A stretch of DNA of 64,000 nt from Schistocephalus solidus (Eukaryota; Platyhelminthes; Cestoda; Diphyllobothriidea; Diphyllobothriidae). Within the stretch, counting starts at the first letter, position 1. The number at the start of each line of letters is the position of its first letter. Both the position numbers and the translations under genes were made by a program. This document shows positions 1-11,540 of this stretch, one piece after another. The notes under the pieces are model-generated. The model made no database searches. It was given only the letters and a program-made list of their open reading frames with translations, and was not told the DNA's origin. The stretch lies in assembly GCA_017591395.1 (NCBI GenBank), contig WEDG01000310.1:62001-126000 (forward strand). The letters run 5' to 3'.

Positions 1-184
1 TTTCTTTGTGACGAAAGTCAGGAAAAGAATGAAGGAATTTGAACTGTACCAGAAAAATGCCACAATCAAGGCATTTTTAAGTAGGAACCTAATAAGAGAA
101 CTTTTTTTTATTTGCATAGAAGAACATTAATCACAGGTTTTCATTCTCGAAGAGCATTAACTTCTGCAATGCGGTCTTATATTT

Positions 185-765
185 AGATAAGCCGGCGAAG
201 TCAATCCAGATGATCATATGTGGGAAAAACTTCCCCCGAGAACACACTATGTCAACAGTATATTTCAAAAACTACTGACGACTGATGGTTTGCATGGCTA
301 TCAAATTTGTTGAACGACCGATCTGGCGGTCGACAATGGAGACTATTAAAAGCAAAGTGTTCCTCAACATTATAAAGGATGCTTTCAGCTATAACGGCAT
401 ACGTCTATGCAGAATGGACACTATAATTTTGCAGGATAATGCCCCAGTTCATTGCTCTAAAGAAGTATGAATTTTATAAAGTTTACAACTATCATCTAAT
501 TTTTTAGACAACAGCAAGCCTCTGCGCACGTGGCCTGCAATCTTTTTTATTCCTGTGAACAGTCCCGACTTGAATCCAATCGAAAACCTTTTTGCAATTA
601 TCAAAAGAAACTGGCATAAGTCAAAAAAATTTCTTTCCATGGAATAAAAACTTGACTTTGTGCTGCAAACTCACATTGAACAAACTGCTATAGACAACCT
701 GGCTACCTCCATGTCAGACAGACTTTGTGATGTCATAAATGCAAATGTACAGTTGACAAAGTACT
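185..765 (+). mobile_element. Decayed Tc1/mariner transposase, C-terminal part
   Basis: This is the end of a DDE transposase of the Tc1/mariner superfamily, which cuts and pastes its own element. The frame at 285-470 contains LQDNAPVH, the region of the second catalytic Asp, and stops with TGA at 468-470. A second frame, 501-647, contains SPDLNPIENL with the third acidic residue, followed by AIIKRNW and a TAA. The N-terminal DNA-binding part and the first catalytic Asp are not seen, and no terminal inverted repeat was found. The gap between the two frames begins GTATGA and ends TTTTTTAG, so a short intron is imaginable, but joining at those sites does not keep the frame. A dead fragment is the simpler reading. 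Confidence 0.8.
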
Positions 766-1029
766 AATCTTCTACATTTGTTGCTATTCTGTATTATTTT
801 CCCGTTTTATGTGCTCCTACTTCCATATGCACACGTATATTTAGCCTTATTTGGTTGATTTTTAATATAACCATTCTCTTAAATTCAGGTTTTTAGTGAA
901 AATTAATCATTTTAATGTAAGTTAATATCAAGTTACAAAACGATCAATGTCTTCTTTTTAAGAACGGTCATATTTACCGGTTTAAAACTTTTGGAGACGC
1001 AGCATGGACTTATTTCGCGTAAGAGGCAC

Positions 1030-1725
1030 TTTCTTGTGAAAACCATGAGATTTACTGAGGTAGGCAATCTACTGTACCACTCCGAGAAGCAGAAGCGCAG
1101 AAGGATCTTGGCGTTTGGATGACAGACAACCTGAAGCGTTCTACGCAATGTTGCAAGGCGGCTAAATCCGATAATTCAGTGTTATACGCTATCAAGCGGG
1201 CATTTAAATTTTTGATAAAGACTGTTTTTCTAAAGTTGTTGGTACGTTTGTACAGCCATATTTTAGATATGTTATTTAGGCCTGGCAAACGCGAAACCAG
1301 CAGAATTACAGCCTGTTCGAAAGGGTGCAGCGGCGAGCATCAAAATTAGTTATAGCTCAAAGTGAAATTCCATATAATATCCGCCTAAAATACCTAAAGC
1401 TCTATCCTCTGAGTTATAGGCATTTGCGCGGAGACTTGATACAAACCTTTCTGTATCCATCATAGTTTGGATTGCGCCCTCCTGTGTGATGAGTTTTCCA
1501 ACTTTCAACTATTACTAATCTCTGAGGGCATCCATTTAAACTACCTGTTCCCAAGGAAGATTAGATGTGATGAAATATTTTTTATCCAACCATGTCGTGG
1601 AAGCGTGGAATAACCTACCTGATGAGATTGTGCTATCCCAGTCTGTGGAGGCATTCAAACATCAGCTTGACATTCATGTCTTGCACCACCACGAGCACTA
1701 TGTGACTACGTAACCTTAACAATAC
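1030..1725 (+). mobile_element. LINE fragment: end of a CR1/jockey-like reverse transcriptase
   Basis: The translation resembles the thumb and C-terminal region of non-LTR reverse transcriptases: EKDLGVW-like (QKDLGVWMTDNLK), then KAAKSDNSVLYAIKRAF, then LKYLKLYPLSYRHLRGDLIQTF, and finally a diverged piece with RGHPFKLPVP and a VEAWNNLP-like block. Frames change several times between 1,119 and 1,710, so it is inactive. No catalytic FADD box lies in this piece. It is in the opposite orientation to the LINE remnant at 2,950-4,640, so the two are separate insertions or a rearranged pair. Confidence 0.75.
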
Positions 1726-2065
1726 TGTTGGATTACGTAACATTGCCGACATTCACCTCACTGTAACTTATTTGCATTCCTTCGAATTCTTGCGATTTTT
1801 ATGTGACAAATAGGGAGTTCAAAGTCGTGGGTCTATTTCCCTCAAATACACAGAGCTGAAATGAACTTAACTTAAATTACTTGTATAGAGACAATAGCAT
1901 ATATATAATGATAATTAATTTAATTTTAGGCCTAAAATGCTTGCACAACCCACTAGTGCCGGCGTGCACGAAGGTAAATGACAGTTTTATGCTTTATGGA
2001 GTAGACTTACGGTTCTGGGCATATGGAAATATGTACTAATGGTAGTGTTCGTGTGCAACCGACCT
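1726..2065. other. AT-rich spacer, no feature seen
   Basis: No coding frame, repeat copy or RNA gene could be recognised here. Confidence 0.5.
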
Positions 2066-2510
2066 GACAGTTTGACCATCGATTTTGACGATATTCACCA
2101 TATGCTTCACAACAGGGATGTGCAGGGACAGTGATTTGCTCTGCATCATTGTGAGATTATACTTTTCAATGCATCTACTTCACTCTCTGTTCCGCTCCCA
2201 CACATGGGCCCGGTGGCAAAACAGAGTGAAGAATACGTGAGACGAGAGAGAGAGAGAGAGAGGTAGAGTCCAGGCCCACACACTGTGTTCCAACACAAAT
2301 AAGAACACTCCAACACAAGAGAAGGGCGGCTCCGATCCCAACTGCACGGGAGCGCCATAAAGGCCACAATCGACTTCTGACTCCCGGTCCAATGGTCAGT
2401 CACTCAACGCCCAAGACACACTGGGCTAACGGCGTGGTCTGGTACATAACGTCAGTTGGCAGCCTTCAACGCCAGGACTTTTAAGAAACCCTGTTAGTCT
2501 CAAGTACAAT
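2066..2510 (+). repeat. Dispersed repeat family, copy A
   Basis: This copy starts with ACAGTTTGACCATCGATTTT and ends with a CAGTTGGCAGCCTTCAACGC-type block. It matches, in order, the copies at 7,345, 27,125, 27,558, 53,459 and 61,215: a GTCCACCGTATG-like start, GGGACGGTGACTTGC, CCGGTGTCAAGACAGAGTCAAG, then AGCCACTC and the CAGTTGGCA block. An AG dinucleotide run lies at 2,247-2,263. Open frames inside it are not conserved between copies. It is probably a non-autonomous element or the untranslated part of a larger one. Confidence 0.7.
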
Positions 2511-2949
2511 GTGGGACAAAGTTGAATTTATATTTGGTTGGCGCCGACAAGGCACTGTCAAAACAAACATTAGTAACGAAATAAAATTATGACAATGTGT
2601 GCAGATAAAATAAATAAATATTTACTTATGCAGGTAGAACTTTCCCTGTTAGGGCAACAGTTAGCGAAGTATTGAAATTAATTGTGAACTAGAAAATAGG
2701 CAATGAAAAAAACTCCTACAATGAAAATTGAGGCAGAGGACAATAGGCCTCCATTTTTGAAAAGAGGGTAAGAGAAAAAACTGATGAGAAAAATAAGTTA
2801 AGGGTGTAGAGAAAGCTAATACTGCAGTAGCATTTCAGAATGAGATAAAAGCGTGATATGGATCGTTTTTGTTCACTAAGGCGCATGAAACAAAATCTCG
2901 CGAAAAGGCATCAGTGAACTTGAGGCCTCAGCACCTTAAGATCCAGAAT
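2511..2949. other. AT-rich spacer, no gene seen
   Basis: Only short frames occur. The right part may hold further decayed 3' sequence of the LINE that follows, but nothing is clear. Confidence 0.4.
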
Positions 2950-4640
2950 TGAATTCTTATGAAGGTAAGTATCCTACGAAACGGGAGCATTTTATACTGT
3001 GTACTTCCAAATGTGTACGTTGACACGACTTCATATTTTGAAGTACTGGTGGACTGGGGGACTAGAGGTAGAGAAAAAATAGTTTCAAGAGGGTCACTCA
3101 AATTCTCAATGGTCCTTCCTCTGAGGTATGGAGAAACCTGCTCCGAAAAGATGAGGAAAATTAAAGGTTATTAGAATCAGTATTAAGATAAATGTGCTGT
3201 CTTCGCTTGAATGCAGATAGACTAGTTAAAGATCTTATTTAAATTGAGAAGTTATCTCAAAGACAGCTATACCCAGAAGCAAAGAATAGAGAGCGTTTAC
3301 ATGTGGTGGATGCAAGAAGAGGTATACTTAGTGCATACTTGCTTAGGTTATAAGAAAGACTAGCTTGGATAATGACTGAAAGCTTGGGAATATTTCAGTT
3401 ATAATTAAGTCGAAAAAGAAGACATAAGCCTGCTTCCAGTCTCCTAACCCAAATAAATTTGAGCTTCGTCAGCTGACAACTAGTTCAGCAGGATGTATTT
3501 GAAAGAGTTGGATACAGGAGCTTTGTGTGAAATGTCTTTGGACGATTTCAATTTTTGAATGGCTAGATTTGTTCATTAAACCGAATAAAGGACAGCAAAC
3601 TTCAAGAATGGGAAGCACAAACATACGATAAAGTCTTAATTTAATTTCAGTAAGGTAGCAATTATAAGAAATAAAGCCGCAAATCTGAGCAAATTTGGTC
3701 GTAATTCTATAGGAATGAGGAGAAAGATCTTATTTCTTAGTCCAAATAACAGATTGCGGCAGCCTTACAGGCCAAAAAACATGAAGCGGCACTAAGTAGG
3801 TGAGAACTCCATTAGCCATGTAGAGCTCCACGCCGAAAGAGCGTCTAAGTCCGAATGAATTCATTCTATGCATTGTTCGGACGTAGATTTTGAGAAGGAA
3901 TACACGCATTTGAGGTCATTCGCATAAATATAAAATTGAAAATATTTAACTTTAGATGAAATATCATTTATGTAAAGTAAAACAGCAGAGGACCTAACAA
4001 GGTACCTTGAAGGACACTACCCACAATCTGGGAAGCACTTGAGTATGAGGACCCCAGTAAAACTTGTTTTTGATCAGATAGGTATGATCTTTTAAAGCCA
4101 GTTAGAGAACTACGAAATCCTTTGGCCTCTAGTTTAGCTAGAAGTCGTCTATGAGGCACTTTATTGAATGCCTTAATAAGATTTAAAAAAGATTACTGCT
4201 ACAGATAGATTATCATTACGAAGAGAGGTTAATAGATTTAGAAAATACCTGTGGCAGTTTTCACAAGACCACTCCAGTAAAAAGCCGTGATAGGAGGAGT
4301 TATGAATTTGATTGCTTATGCAAAAATCCTTTATTTAATTTTCAATAAGTTTTTTTGAAGAGTATAGCAGGTGAGGACGTTTTATGAACACCGTGATAGT
4401 TATGAGGGTCAGAGCGCAAACCAGATTTCAGAACGGGAATTATAATAGAAATTTTCCAATAATCGGGGAAGTAACCGTTTTCGATAAAAACTGAGAATAA
4501 ATTGCCTAGTAAAGATGAAAAATCTCTTATTTGTTTAATAACTAAGTTTGGAATGTTATCAGTTCCAACCGAATGTGAATTTTTAGGTGAGCTATTTCTT
4601 TTTGAATACTTGAAGGCGAGAAATAAATGGTTGTTAGAGG
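2950..4640 (-). mobile_element. Decayed LINE, reverse transcriptase domain (CR1/jockey-like)
   Basis: Read on the minus strand from 4,640 downward, the RT domain appears in pieces. First comes a VGTDNIPNLVIKQI block (the usual GPDxIP region), then GYFPDYWKISIIIPVLKSG and an NYHGV block. Next is VPHRRLLAKLEAKG followed by SYLSDQKQVL and VLQGTLLGPLLF (normally VPQGSVLGPLLF, motif B) at 3,968-4,159. Further downstream are LPILEVCCPLFG-like and QRHFT blocks. Stops and frameshifts are frequent, and no intact FADD box is visible. The order matches CR1 and jockey-clade elements. This is a fossil with no coding capacity. Confidence 0.75.
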
Positions 4641-4899
4641 TGAATTTGAAATTAAAAGCAGCAAAATTGAGGGAGTGAGGCTAATTTCGATTGCAAAGTG
4701 GTTGGCAAGAAATGAATTTAAAAATTCTGCTTTTATTAAATCCCCTGTAACGGCATTTTTCTTACAGTCAAATAAAAGCAGTGTGACATTCAGACGCTTA
4801 GCAAAAGACCGAAAATGGAAGTGTTGAGCAACAAATTTGGATGAATTGTCATCACATAGTGTTCGAGACTCCCTATGCCTATCTCGCGAGATAAGTGTA

Positions 4900-5702
4900 G
4901 GATAGGTCGGGGTGCTAAGACAGTGGGAATCATGCTGCTAGTACTGGTGATTGTGCTCATGGAAGGGCTGGGAATGGCAGTGTTACTGGGTGCTCAAGAT
5001 GTATTAGATTGGTCAACATCACGGTGAATTCCACTGTCGTGGGTGCTCATGTGACAGAATAGGCCCATGGGTACGTAAATGTGTGTGGGCAGTTTGGGCA
5101 GTAGAGGCAACGTTCTTTGCTGTGTGTTGATGTTCCAGACACTGGTTTGCCAGTGTCTGTGCGAATGATTTGCAAGTTACCGATCAAGCCAAAGCGCGAG
5201 GTGAATGTCCGATCGCAATTAGAACCGGTTAGGACAGAGTCCTCTTCGCTGGTATTGGGGAAGTGGTGGTACAGGAATCAGTTGGCAAGGGGTCCAAGGC
5301 AGTCCCTTCAGTAGAGGAAGTAGTGCCAGTTGTTAGTGTCGCTGTGATGTGAGGGTTTTTGTCAGTGATGGAGGGCTGCGGAACCTCGGAACTTTGATCA
5401 CTAATGTCAGGAGTCATCATTGTTGTGGAGTCCGAAACAGAGTTGGCAAAAGAGATGTTCGACGACACGGAAGTTGATGTTGTCGGATTGTTGTTACATT
5501 GCGTCTGAAGGTGTCCCATCAGGCCGATTCGCGCGCGGAAGGTGCGTTGGCATTGTGAGATGGACATTGGTGTTGTCGGTCCGAGTGCTTGTGATTTGCG
5601 GTTCACGCATTTGGCCTTCGTGGTGGCCATCAAGTTGGCTTTCATAGCTTGCTGCTTCCGTCTTCACCGTCCTCCTCCAGGCCGGTAGGTTCTGGTTTGA
5701 AG
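4900..5702 (-). mobile_element. LINE 3' fragment with C2H2-like finger tail, related to the element at 61.8-64 kb
   Basis: The frame at 5,645-5,229 (-) contains an ATTKAK-rich basic segment and the finger CQRTFRARIGLMGHLQTQC, followed by a Ser/Thr/Pro-rich linker. Both match the tail of the LINE at 61,820-64,000. Upstream on the minus strand (5,690-5,646) a WRRTVKTEAASYE-like segment continues the same protein. Downstream (5,110-4,930) further finger-like blocks appear in other frames. This is therefore a 5'-truncated, frameshifted copy of that family. It lies just upstream (-) of the decayed RT at 2,950-4,640, but belongs to a different family. Confidence 0.8.
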
Positions 5703-6899
5703 CGAAGTCTGCAAATCTATCTTAACACCGATTCAATTAACCTTCTATTTTCTTCATTCTTTTCGAGGAACTTTCACCATGACTTCGAAAATGGACTAAT
5801 GGAAATTTAGAAGAATTTCTTACATTATGTTTCAATGCGTTGACTTTCCACAAATTAAGAGATCTCCAAACCAATCCTTCGGTAAAATTATCGTAGAAAA
5901 ATTCATGTTACAATGACCCGCACATTTTTAAACACCTCCATTTCGCTTGCCGATACCCATACTCGAAATTTCAATTGGACTACTGAGATGTCCAGCCCTC
6001 ACCTTCATCGTCTATTATCATGGTAAGTAGCACCCCTGAGTGCACTCTTTTGACTTCTTCTTTCTCAAGTGCCGGACCTCCCATAATCTATTCATACTAC
6101 CCCGTTGGCTCCCTCGTTCTTCGTGGTTCTCCTTTACTTTGACCCTCGGAAAACTGCTAAAATCTTGGCCGACATCGTATCTGCCGCTTCTTAAGGCGAT
6201 GGTATTTGCGGCCATTAACCTGCTTCCTCATGTCGACTATAAACTAAATATTTACAATTGTGACGGGTTCCTCTGTTTTCATCACTTTGTCGGTGGTCTC
6301 AGAAATCGACAATGAGAGTATCATGGGCTCATCTATGGCACTTCGAAGATGACCTTCGCAACCTCTACGGTCCATTTCTTTTTCTACCCTAAACGTGCTC
6401 ATGATGCCCGTGATGGTTTCCCCTATCAAGCATCATTGACAGTTACCCCTATAGCTAGTCGATTGGTACTATGATAACACCTGTGGTGATAGAGTGGTGT
6501 AAAAGTGACCCCTGTCGTTACATGATTTCTCCCACGACAAGGAACATGTGAACCCTCATAAGCGCCCAACACCATGATTGTCCTTCCTCAGGCGTATATT
6601 TTTCGCCGATGAGCGACATATTTTCTCCCTAAACCCAAAGCCCCCTTTCAACCTATATCTTTTCCCTAAAAATGCCCATAACATTTTTTCATTGTCTGCT
6701 CATTTTTGATTTTTTTTATTTCTGCCTCGTGTTTCTTAACATCACCAAGAAGCTGACCTACTGTTAATAACTCAACAACTATAAACGATTGCGCATTCAT
6801 ATTAATTTTTTCTTATGACAGTGACTTTTGGAGTTCTGAAAGAAATATATATCTAATAATTGCGTATGTGAAATAAATTTTTATAGTTTCTAACAAGAA
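5703..6899. other. Unassigned spacer
   Basis: Several short frames overlap on both strands around 6,018-6,429, with no recognisable domain and no matching copy elsewhere in the window. Confidence 0.4.
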
Positions 6900-7315
6900 G
6901 ACAAAGTTTGCGTGCAGCATAGAAGCCATATTTTTGACCATCAAGGCTCTTAGCTCTCCGTGTCTTGATATCCTCACATTCTATCAGCTACCTAGGACAG
7001 ACGAAGTCGAAGACAACCATCTGTTGGAACAAATGGAGAAGTTCTCCAATCAACGTAATGTAATGATTATGGGTGACTTAAAATCACCAACCATTAACTG
7101 CAGTACTATTTAATCTTCCTACCAGAAATTTACGTTTGATTATGATTTTCTGCACAAATCCTTGAAGGCATTCCTCAAACAACATGCCCTGTGCCCAACC
7201 AAAATACGTGAAAGACAAAGAGCTAACTGTTTCAACGTAGTTTTTACGAAAACATCAGGCAGCATCGACAAGATTATTTCCATGTCCTGCTCGGCTGAAG
7301 TGACTATTTAGAATT
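6900..7315 (+). mobile_element. LINE endonuclease-domain fragment (CR1-like)
   Basis: The plus-strand translation carries MIMGDLKSPTINCST, close to the GDFNxPxINW block of CR1-type apurinic endonucleases. It is followed by FLKQHALCPTKIRERQRANC and VVFTKTSGSID, matching the usual QHVxxPTRxRxxxxxxLDLVFT block. One in-frame stop interrupts it after the GDLKSP box, and the normal Asn of GDFN is replaced by Lys. There is no RT downstream; the dispersed repeat begins immediately. This is an isolated endonuclease remnant. Confidence 0.7.
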
Positions 7316-7344
7316 TGTGTGAGACTACGCTTTTTTCTCCATTT

Positions 7345-7830
7345 TGCCTACCGACAGTTCGACCGTCGTAGTCCGATGATGTCCACAATATGTTCCATGG
7401 GAAAGTGCAGCAGGGACGGTGACTTGCGCGTGATTTAGTTTAAAGTGATAGTAGACTTGCCCTGCATCTACCGCACTCCCTCCTCCTCCCCCACCTGAGC
7501 CCGGTGTCAAGACAGAGTCAAGAAGACCGGAGGCGGGAGAGGACGCAGGTGGCTGGCGCGGCTGGGTCCCCTAAGTCCTAGCCACCCCTAGGCGTGACAC
7601 CACGCCTCCCATGTTCGGCATTTGTTAGCGGAGCGCAACCCGAATAACGCATGCCGTGCCCTGATGTGGCCCCCGTGTTGGTCCAACGCATCTACCACGT
7701 GGCCCGTTTAGGGGGCAATACACACACACACAAACCCACACACGACGACAGTTCGACCTTCGTAGTTCGACGATGTCCACCGTATGCTCCATGGGAAAGT
7801 GGAGCAGGGACGGTGACTTGGCGTTTGGCG
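7345..7830 (+). repeat. Dispersed repeat family, copy B plus a partial second unit
   Basis: A full unit runs from GACAGTTCGACCGTCG to about 7,722 (GTGGCCCGTTTAGGGGGCA). A short CA-rich bridge leads to a second 5' end at 7,743-7,830 that repeats the TTCGACC...GGGACGGTGACTTG start. The second unit is cut off exactly where the gypsy pol fragment begins, so the retroelement may have inserted into it or been captured by it. Confidence 0.75.
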
Positions 7831-7844
7831 ATGTAATTTTCACG

Positions 7845-10212
7845 CATTGGCCACATTCCAGCGTTTAATGAAATCCGTTCTGGCCTGCGTATACCCCTCC
7901 AGTTGTTTGATTTATCTCGATAATGCCATCGTTTATGGTCGCACTGCCAAGAGCACCATGGGAACCTCACCGCCGTCCTCGCAGCACTGCGCGACGATGG
8001 CCTCTGACTCAAACCCCTTTCCCGGAATGCAGCTTCTTACGGCACACCATCACATTCCTCAGCCACGAGGTCGGTCCAGCGGGCATTCACGTTTTCCTGG
8101 AAAATTTGAAGCTGTCCGCTCTTGCCTACGCCAAAGACCGGATCAGAGGTCAGGGGCTTTCATCGACTGGTATCCTACTACCACCGGTATCATCCTGCAC
8201 TTCGGCGATATACCCACCCCTGCATGCACAGACTGAGGAAGTCCGACAGTTCACCTGATCCGAAGAATGACAGCAGGCCTTCGATTACATGAAAGGACGC
8301 CTCATCACCGCCCCCATCCTTATGCTGCCGAACACGGCTCTGAATGCGCCACCTTTCATCCTCGACAGCGACGCAAGTGGATTCGCTAACGGAGGTGTCC
8401 TCTCCCAGGCCGACGAAACCGGCATCGGTGACCCATCTGCTGTGCAAGCCGAAGCTAACCAAACCAGAGCGGAACTACGGTACGTATCACCGTGACTTAT
8501 TAGCTCGAATAACCTTCGTCAAACAAGTAAGGCCCTTTTTGGTCGGCCGACGCTTTATCTTACGCACAGATAATAAGGCCTTAACATAGCTCCAAAATAT
8601 GAAGAACGCAAAGGGCCGACTGGCCATGTGGCAGGAAGCACCACAAGAATTCGAATTCACCTACCAGTACTGTCCTAGCCGCGAGCACTCCAATGTGGAT
8701 GCCCTGCCTCATCGACCGGCTGAATCAACCCTAATTGAGTGCAACACAGACGCCCAAGAAATTGCTGCGATCACGGTCAGCAAACCAACCCAACACCACT
8801 GGGCCATAGTACAGAGCACTGAGACCGACAACACGATCCTTTATGGCGACCAGCTTCACGTACACGACACTGGCCCATGGACACCAATCTACGTGGATCC
8901 TCAGAAACTAAACGCATACTACGCAACCAGTGGAGCAGCCTGTTAATCGAGAACGAACTACTCTACTTCAAAGACCCCACATTCAGTCAAGCCCGATAAG
9001 TCGTCCCGAGCAGCCTGAAAATCCCCCTCCTCCTCGACCTACATCGTAAACATGGACACGTTGCCCTTGCAAAAACCGAAGAAGCATTCTGGTAACGAAG
9101 CTGGTGGCCCCATCTTCGTGAACAAGTGGCTAAATTCTGCAACGCATGCATCACTTGCGCCTCCTTCAAAGGCATCCAACCACGATTCAGAGCATCCATG
9201 CAACCCATTACTACGAGATACCCATTCGAACTCGTGGGTATTGACATCGTGGACCCACTGCCATGCACTCTCTTGGGGTATTGATACATCTTAATCCTCG
9301 TAGACTACTTCACGAAGAGGTCCGAAGCCACCCCCCATCGCCGCTACGACACCGCCTCCATCACCAAAACACTACTCAATGAATGGATATTTCGTTTTGG
9401 CGAACCTATCTCTTTACACTCCGACTGCGACACTAACTTGGAGAGCATCCTATTAGGCAAAGTCTGTTGCAGCCTACTTTTTAAAAATACCCGCACCACA
9501 TGGGCACATCCGGAAGGCAACGGACAAGTCGAGCGCACCAACAGCACCATAATCAGCCTTCTTAAAACGTTCGCTGAGACGCATCACCCCACGACTGGGA
9601 CACCCGCTTACCGCTTGTGATGATGGGCTTCAGGGCCACCTAGCACTCCTCCACGGGCTACGCCCCATCTTTTATGCTCAGAGGGCGTCACTTCCACTTA
9701 CCGGCTGACTTTAACGTACCAAAAAATCTCTGACTGCATTCACAGCCAACACGTATATGCTCGAACTTCAAAAGATCCTGCAGCTCAGAGACAACCTAGC
9801 CCGTAAGCACTTACGCTCGACGTCCGAACGCCAAAATGTGAAGTTCGGCAAATATGCACACGGCTTCCCTTATCAACGTGGAGATATCGCCCTTCGCCAT
9901 CTGACGGCTCCACAGATCGACCGTTGCACCGGATACTCCGCCAAGCCCTACGCCATCACAGACATCATCTCCCCGGTCGCCTACATAATCCGCGTCGCAC
10001 AGATGCACGAGAGCCCAATCTTCACGAAAAAAATTCGACACGCTTAAGCTCTACCAAGGCCAAATACCCAACACGTCCCAGGAAAACCTGTCGGTCCTTC
10101 CGCCCCGCCTAGTTCCGACACACACAGTCGAAGTCGAGGTCTCCAACCACCCCGGCTTCCCACCTACGGGCCCTGAGGACAGTGCACCATCCAAAGGGGG
10201 GGCGGGGGCAGC
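7845..10212 (+). mobile_element. Decayed Ty3/gypsy pol (late RT, RNase H, integrase)
   Basis: The remaining order is RT (ATFQRLM, then CLIYLDNAIVYG, where the usual YLDD is YLDN), RNase H (PPFILDSDASGFA at about 8,350; RTDNKALT at about 8,570; NVDALPHRP at about 8,695) and integrase (KFCNACITCASF zinc-binding block at about 9,135; VGIDIVDPLP at about 9,235; SLHSDCDTN at about 9,415; EGNGQVERTNS at about 9,520). At least six frame changes or stops break it. Gag, protease and the front of RT are missing: the left edge abuts a dispersed repeat copy. A polypurine tract at 10,193-10,208 is followed by TGTGACA at 10,213, the expected start of a 3' LTR. It is related to, but clearly older than, the element at 10,916-16,035. 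Confidence 0.88.
10193..10208 (+). promoter_or_regulatory. Polypurine tract of the decayed gypsy element
   Basis: The run AAAGGGGGGGCGGGGG lies a few bases before TGTGACA. In Ty3/gypsy elements a purine run immediately before the 3' LTR primes plus-strand DNA synthesis. Confidence 0.65.
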
Positions 10213-10911
10213 TGTGACAAGCGGATATGAAAAAGAACTACCCGGTTGTTTAAGTACGAAGAAGCCTGTAAGTAAATTTATGTGATGGCTTGACGTGTGT
10301 GGCTCGTCCTTGTGTTTATTGTTTTTTTATCGCAAGTCGTCAAGGGTGCATTATCCTCTTTCCTGCTGGCAGCATCCAGCTCCATAATTCCCGAGAATCA
10401 TAACAATCAGTGGCTTTCATGCTTTGACCTAACACTCCAAATCGTTCTTCATTTCCGGTGGCTGGAAGCTACTCCAAACTCCTCTGTTTACTCTGTATGC
10501 TCTGTTCCCATAATCCTCTTACCATCGTTCCAATGGAGCTTCTAGTTAGCTAATAAATCCCCATTTCGTATTTTCCACACATGTTCGAGTTATTCCTTTG
10601 TTTGATGAGAATGATTTCTATGAAGCATGACGAGAACGAACTTTGTCAAGGTGAGGAAAAGTATAAGGACGCGCCAGATGACCAAGTACAAACCGAGATT
10701 AGAGGCGAGTCCCTGACGGCAGGTCCCTCACTTGCCTCGACTAATACACCTGATTCTAAGTAGAGGAGGCTAATGTCCCGCCTAGTCCTCTCTTAATCCA
10801 ACCTACGAGGGGGCCATGAGCTGCAGGGAAGATACTTTTACCCCCGACGGAGCTGTCCCCTAATGTGTGAAATTCAAGTTTATGAGAACGGTTGCGCATG
10901 GGCCGATCGAC
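10213..10911 (+). mobile_element. Probable 3' LTR of the decayed gypsy element and flanking sequence
   Basis: It begins TGTGACAAGCGG directly after the polypurine tract. An AATAAA-like signal lies at about 10,551. No 5' LTR remains to compare, so the right boundary is unknown. No protein match was seen in the small frames here. Confidence 0.45.
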
Positions 10912-10915
10912 TAAT
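10912..10915. repeat. Target-site duplication, left copy (TAAT)
   Basis: TAAT sits just outside the left LTR and recurs just outside the right LTR at 16,036-16,039. A 4-bp duplication is normal for Ty3/gypsy integration. Confidence 0.8.
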
Positions 10916-11403
10916 TATAACGTCCTTCTTCTTTTCGTCGGCAGGACGTCGGCTTGTTCCTTCAATATCAGACGTAGATACGGGGGATGAAGATCCACAG
11001 TCTAAAAGGGCCGGCTCAGTAAGGGATTCATCCATTTCGGATTTTCTTGCTGGAGTGATTCACTCATGTCGAGGTATGAAAAGACAGATAATGTAGAGGA
11101 TAGATGTTCGTTTATTTACAAGGGAACGTAACCGATGGAACGAAGAAAACTAGTAATATTAAACAGAGTCTGAGGAAAGATTAAATAGCGATAGAAGATA
11201 CAAGGGTTTGACTTCACCAGAGCGAAAGGTTTTACAGAGAGGAGGGTGTTTCGTCAGACGATTGATCCTTCGAGAGGTGTAGGTGACGGAACTGCGGGGA
11301 CTTGACTACCGCCACGGTCACTGAGATTGAGATCGAAAGGGAAAACGAAAGTTAAAGTCAAATTTTAAACATCCGCCAGTCTCTGACCGTCCTGTGCGGT
11401 TCA
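10916..11403 (-). repeat. 3' LTR of the gypsy element
   Basis: 488 bp. On the minus strand it starts TGAACCGCACAGG and ends GGACGTTATA. It is nearly identical to 15,545-16,035. Confidence 0.92.
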
Positions 11404-11416
11404 ATACCCCCCTCAT
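11404..11416 (-). promoter_or_regulatory. Polypurine tract of the gypsy element
   Basis: On the minus strand this reads ATGAGGGGGGTAT directly before the 3' LTR start TGAACC. This is the expected position of the plus-strand primer. Confidence 0.8.
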
Positions 11417-11540
11417 AAGTTTGAGCACTGTCCTCAGTGCTTACGCCGGCAGTAGGTGCTGGTATAACTACTTCAACAGCTACAGGGGGAACTTGGTCGC
11501 TGGGTAATATAGGTTGCGTATCAAATGAACATGTGGGAAG

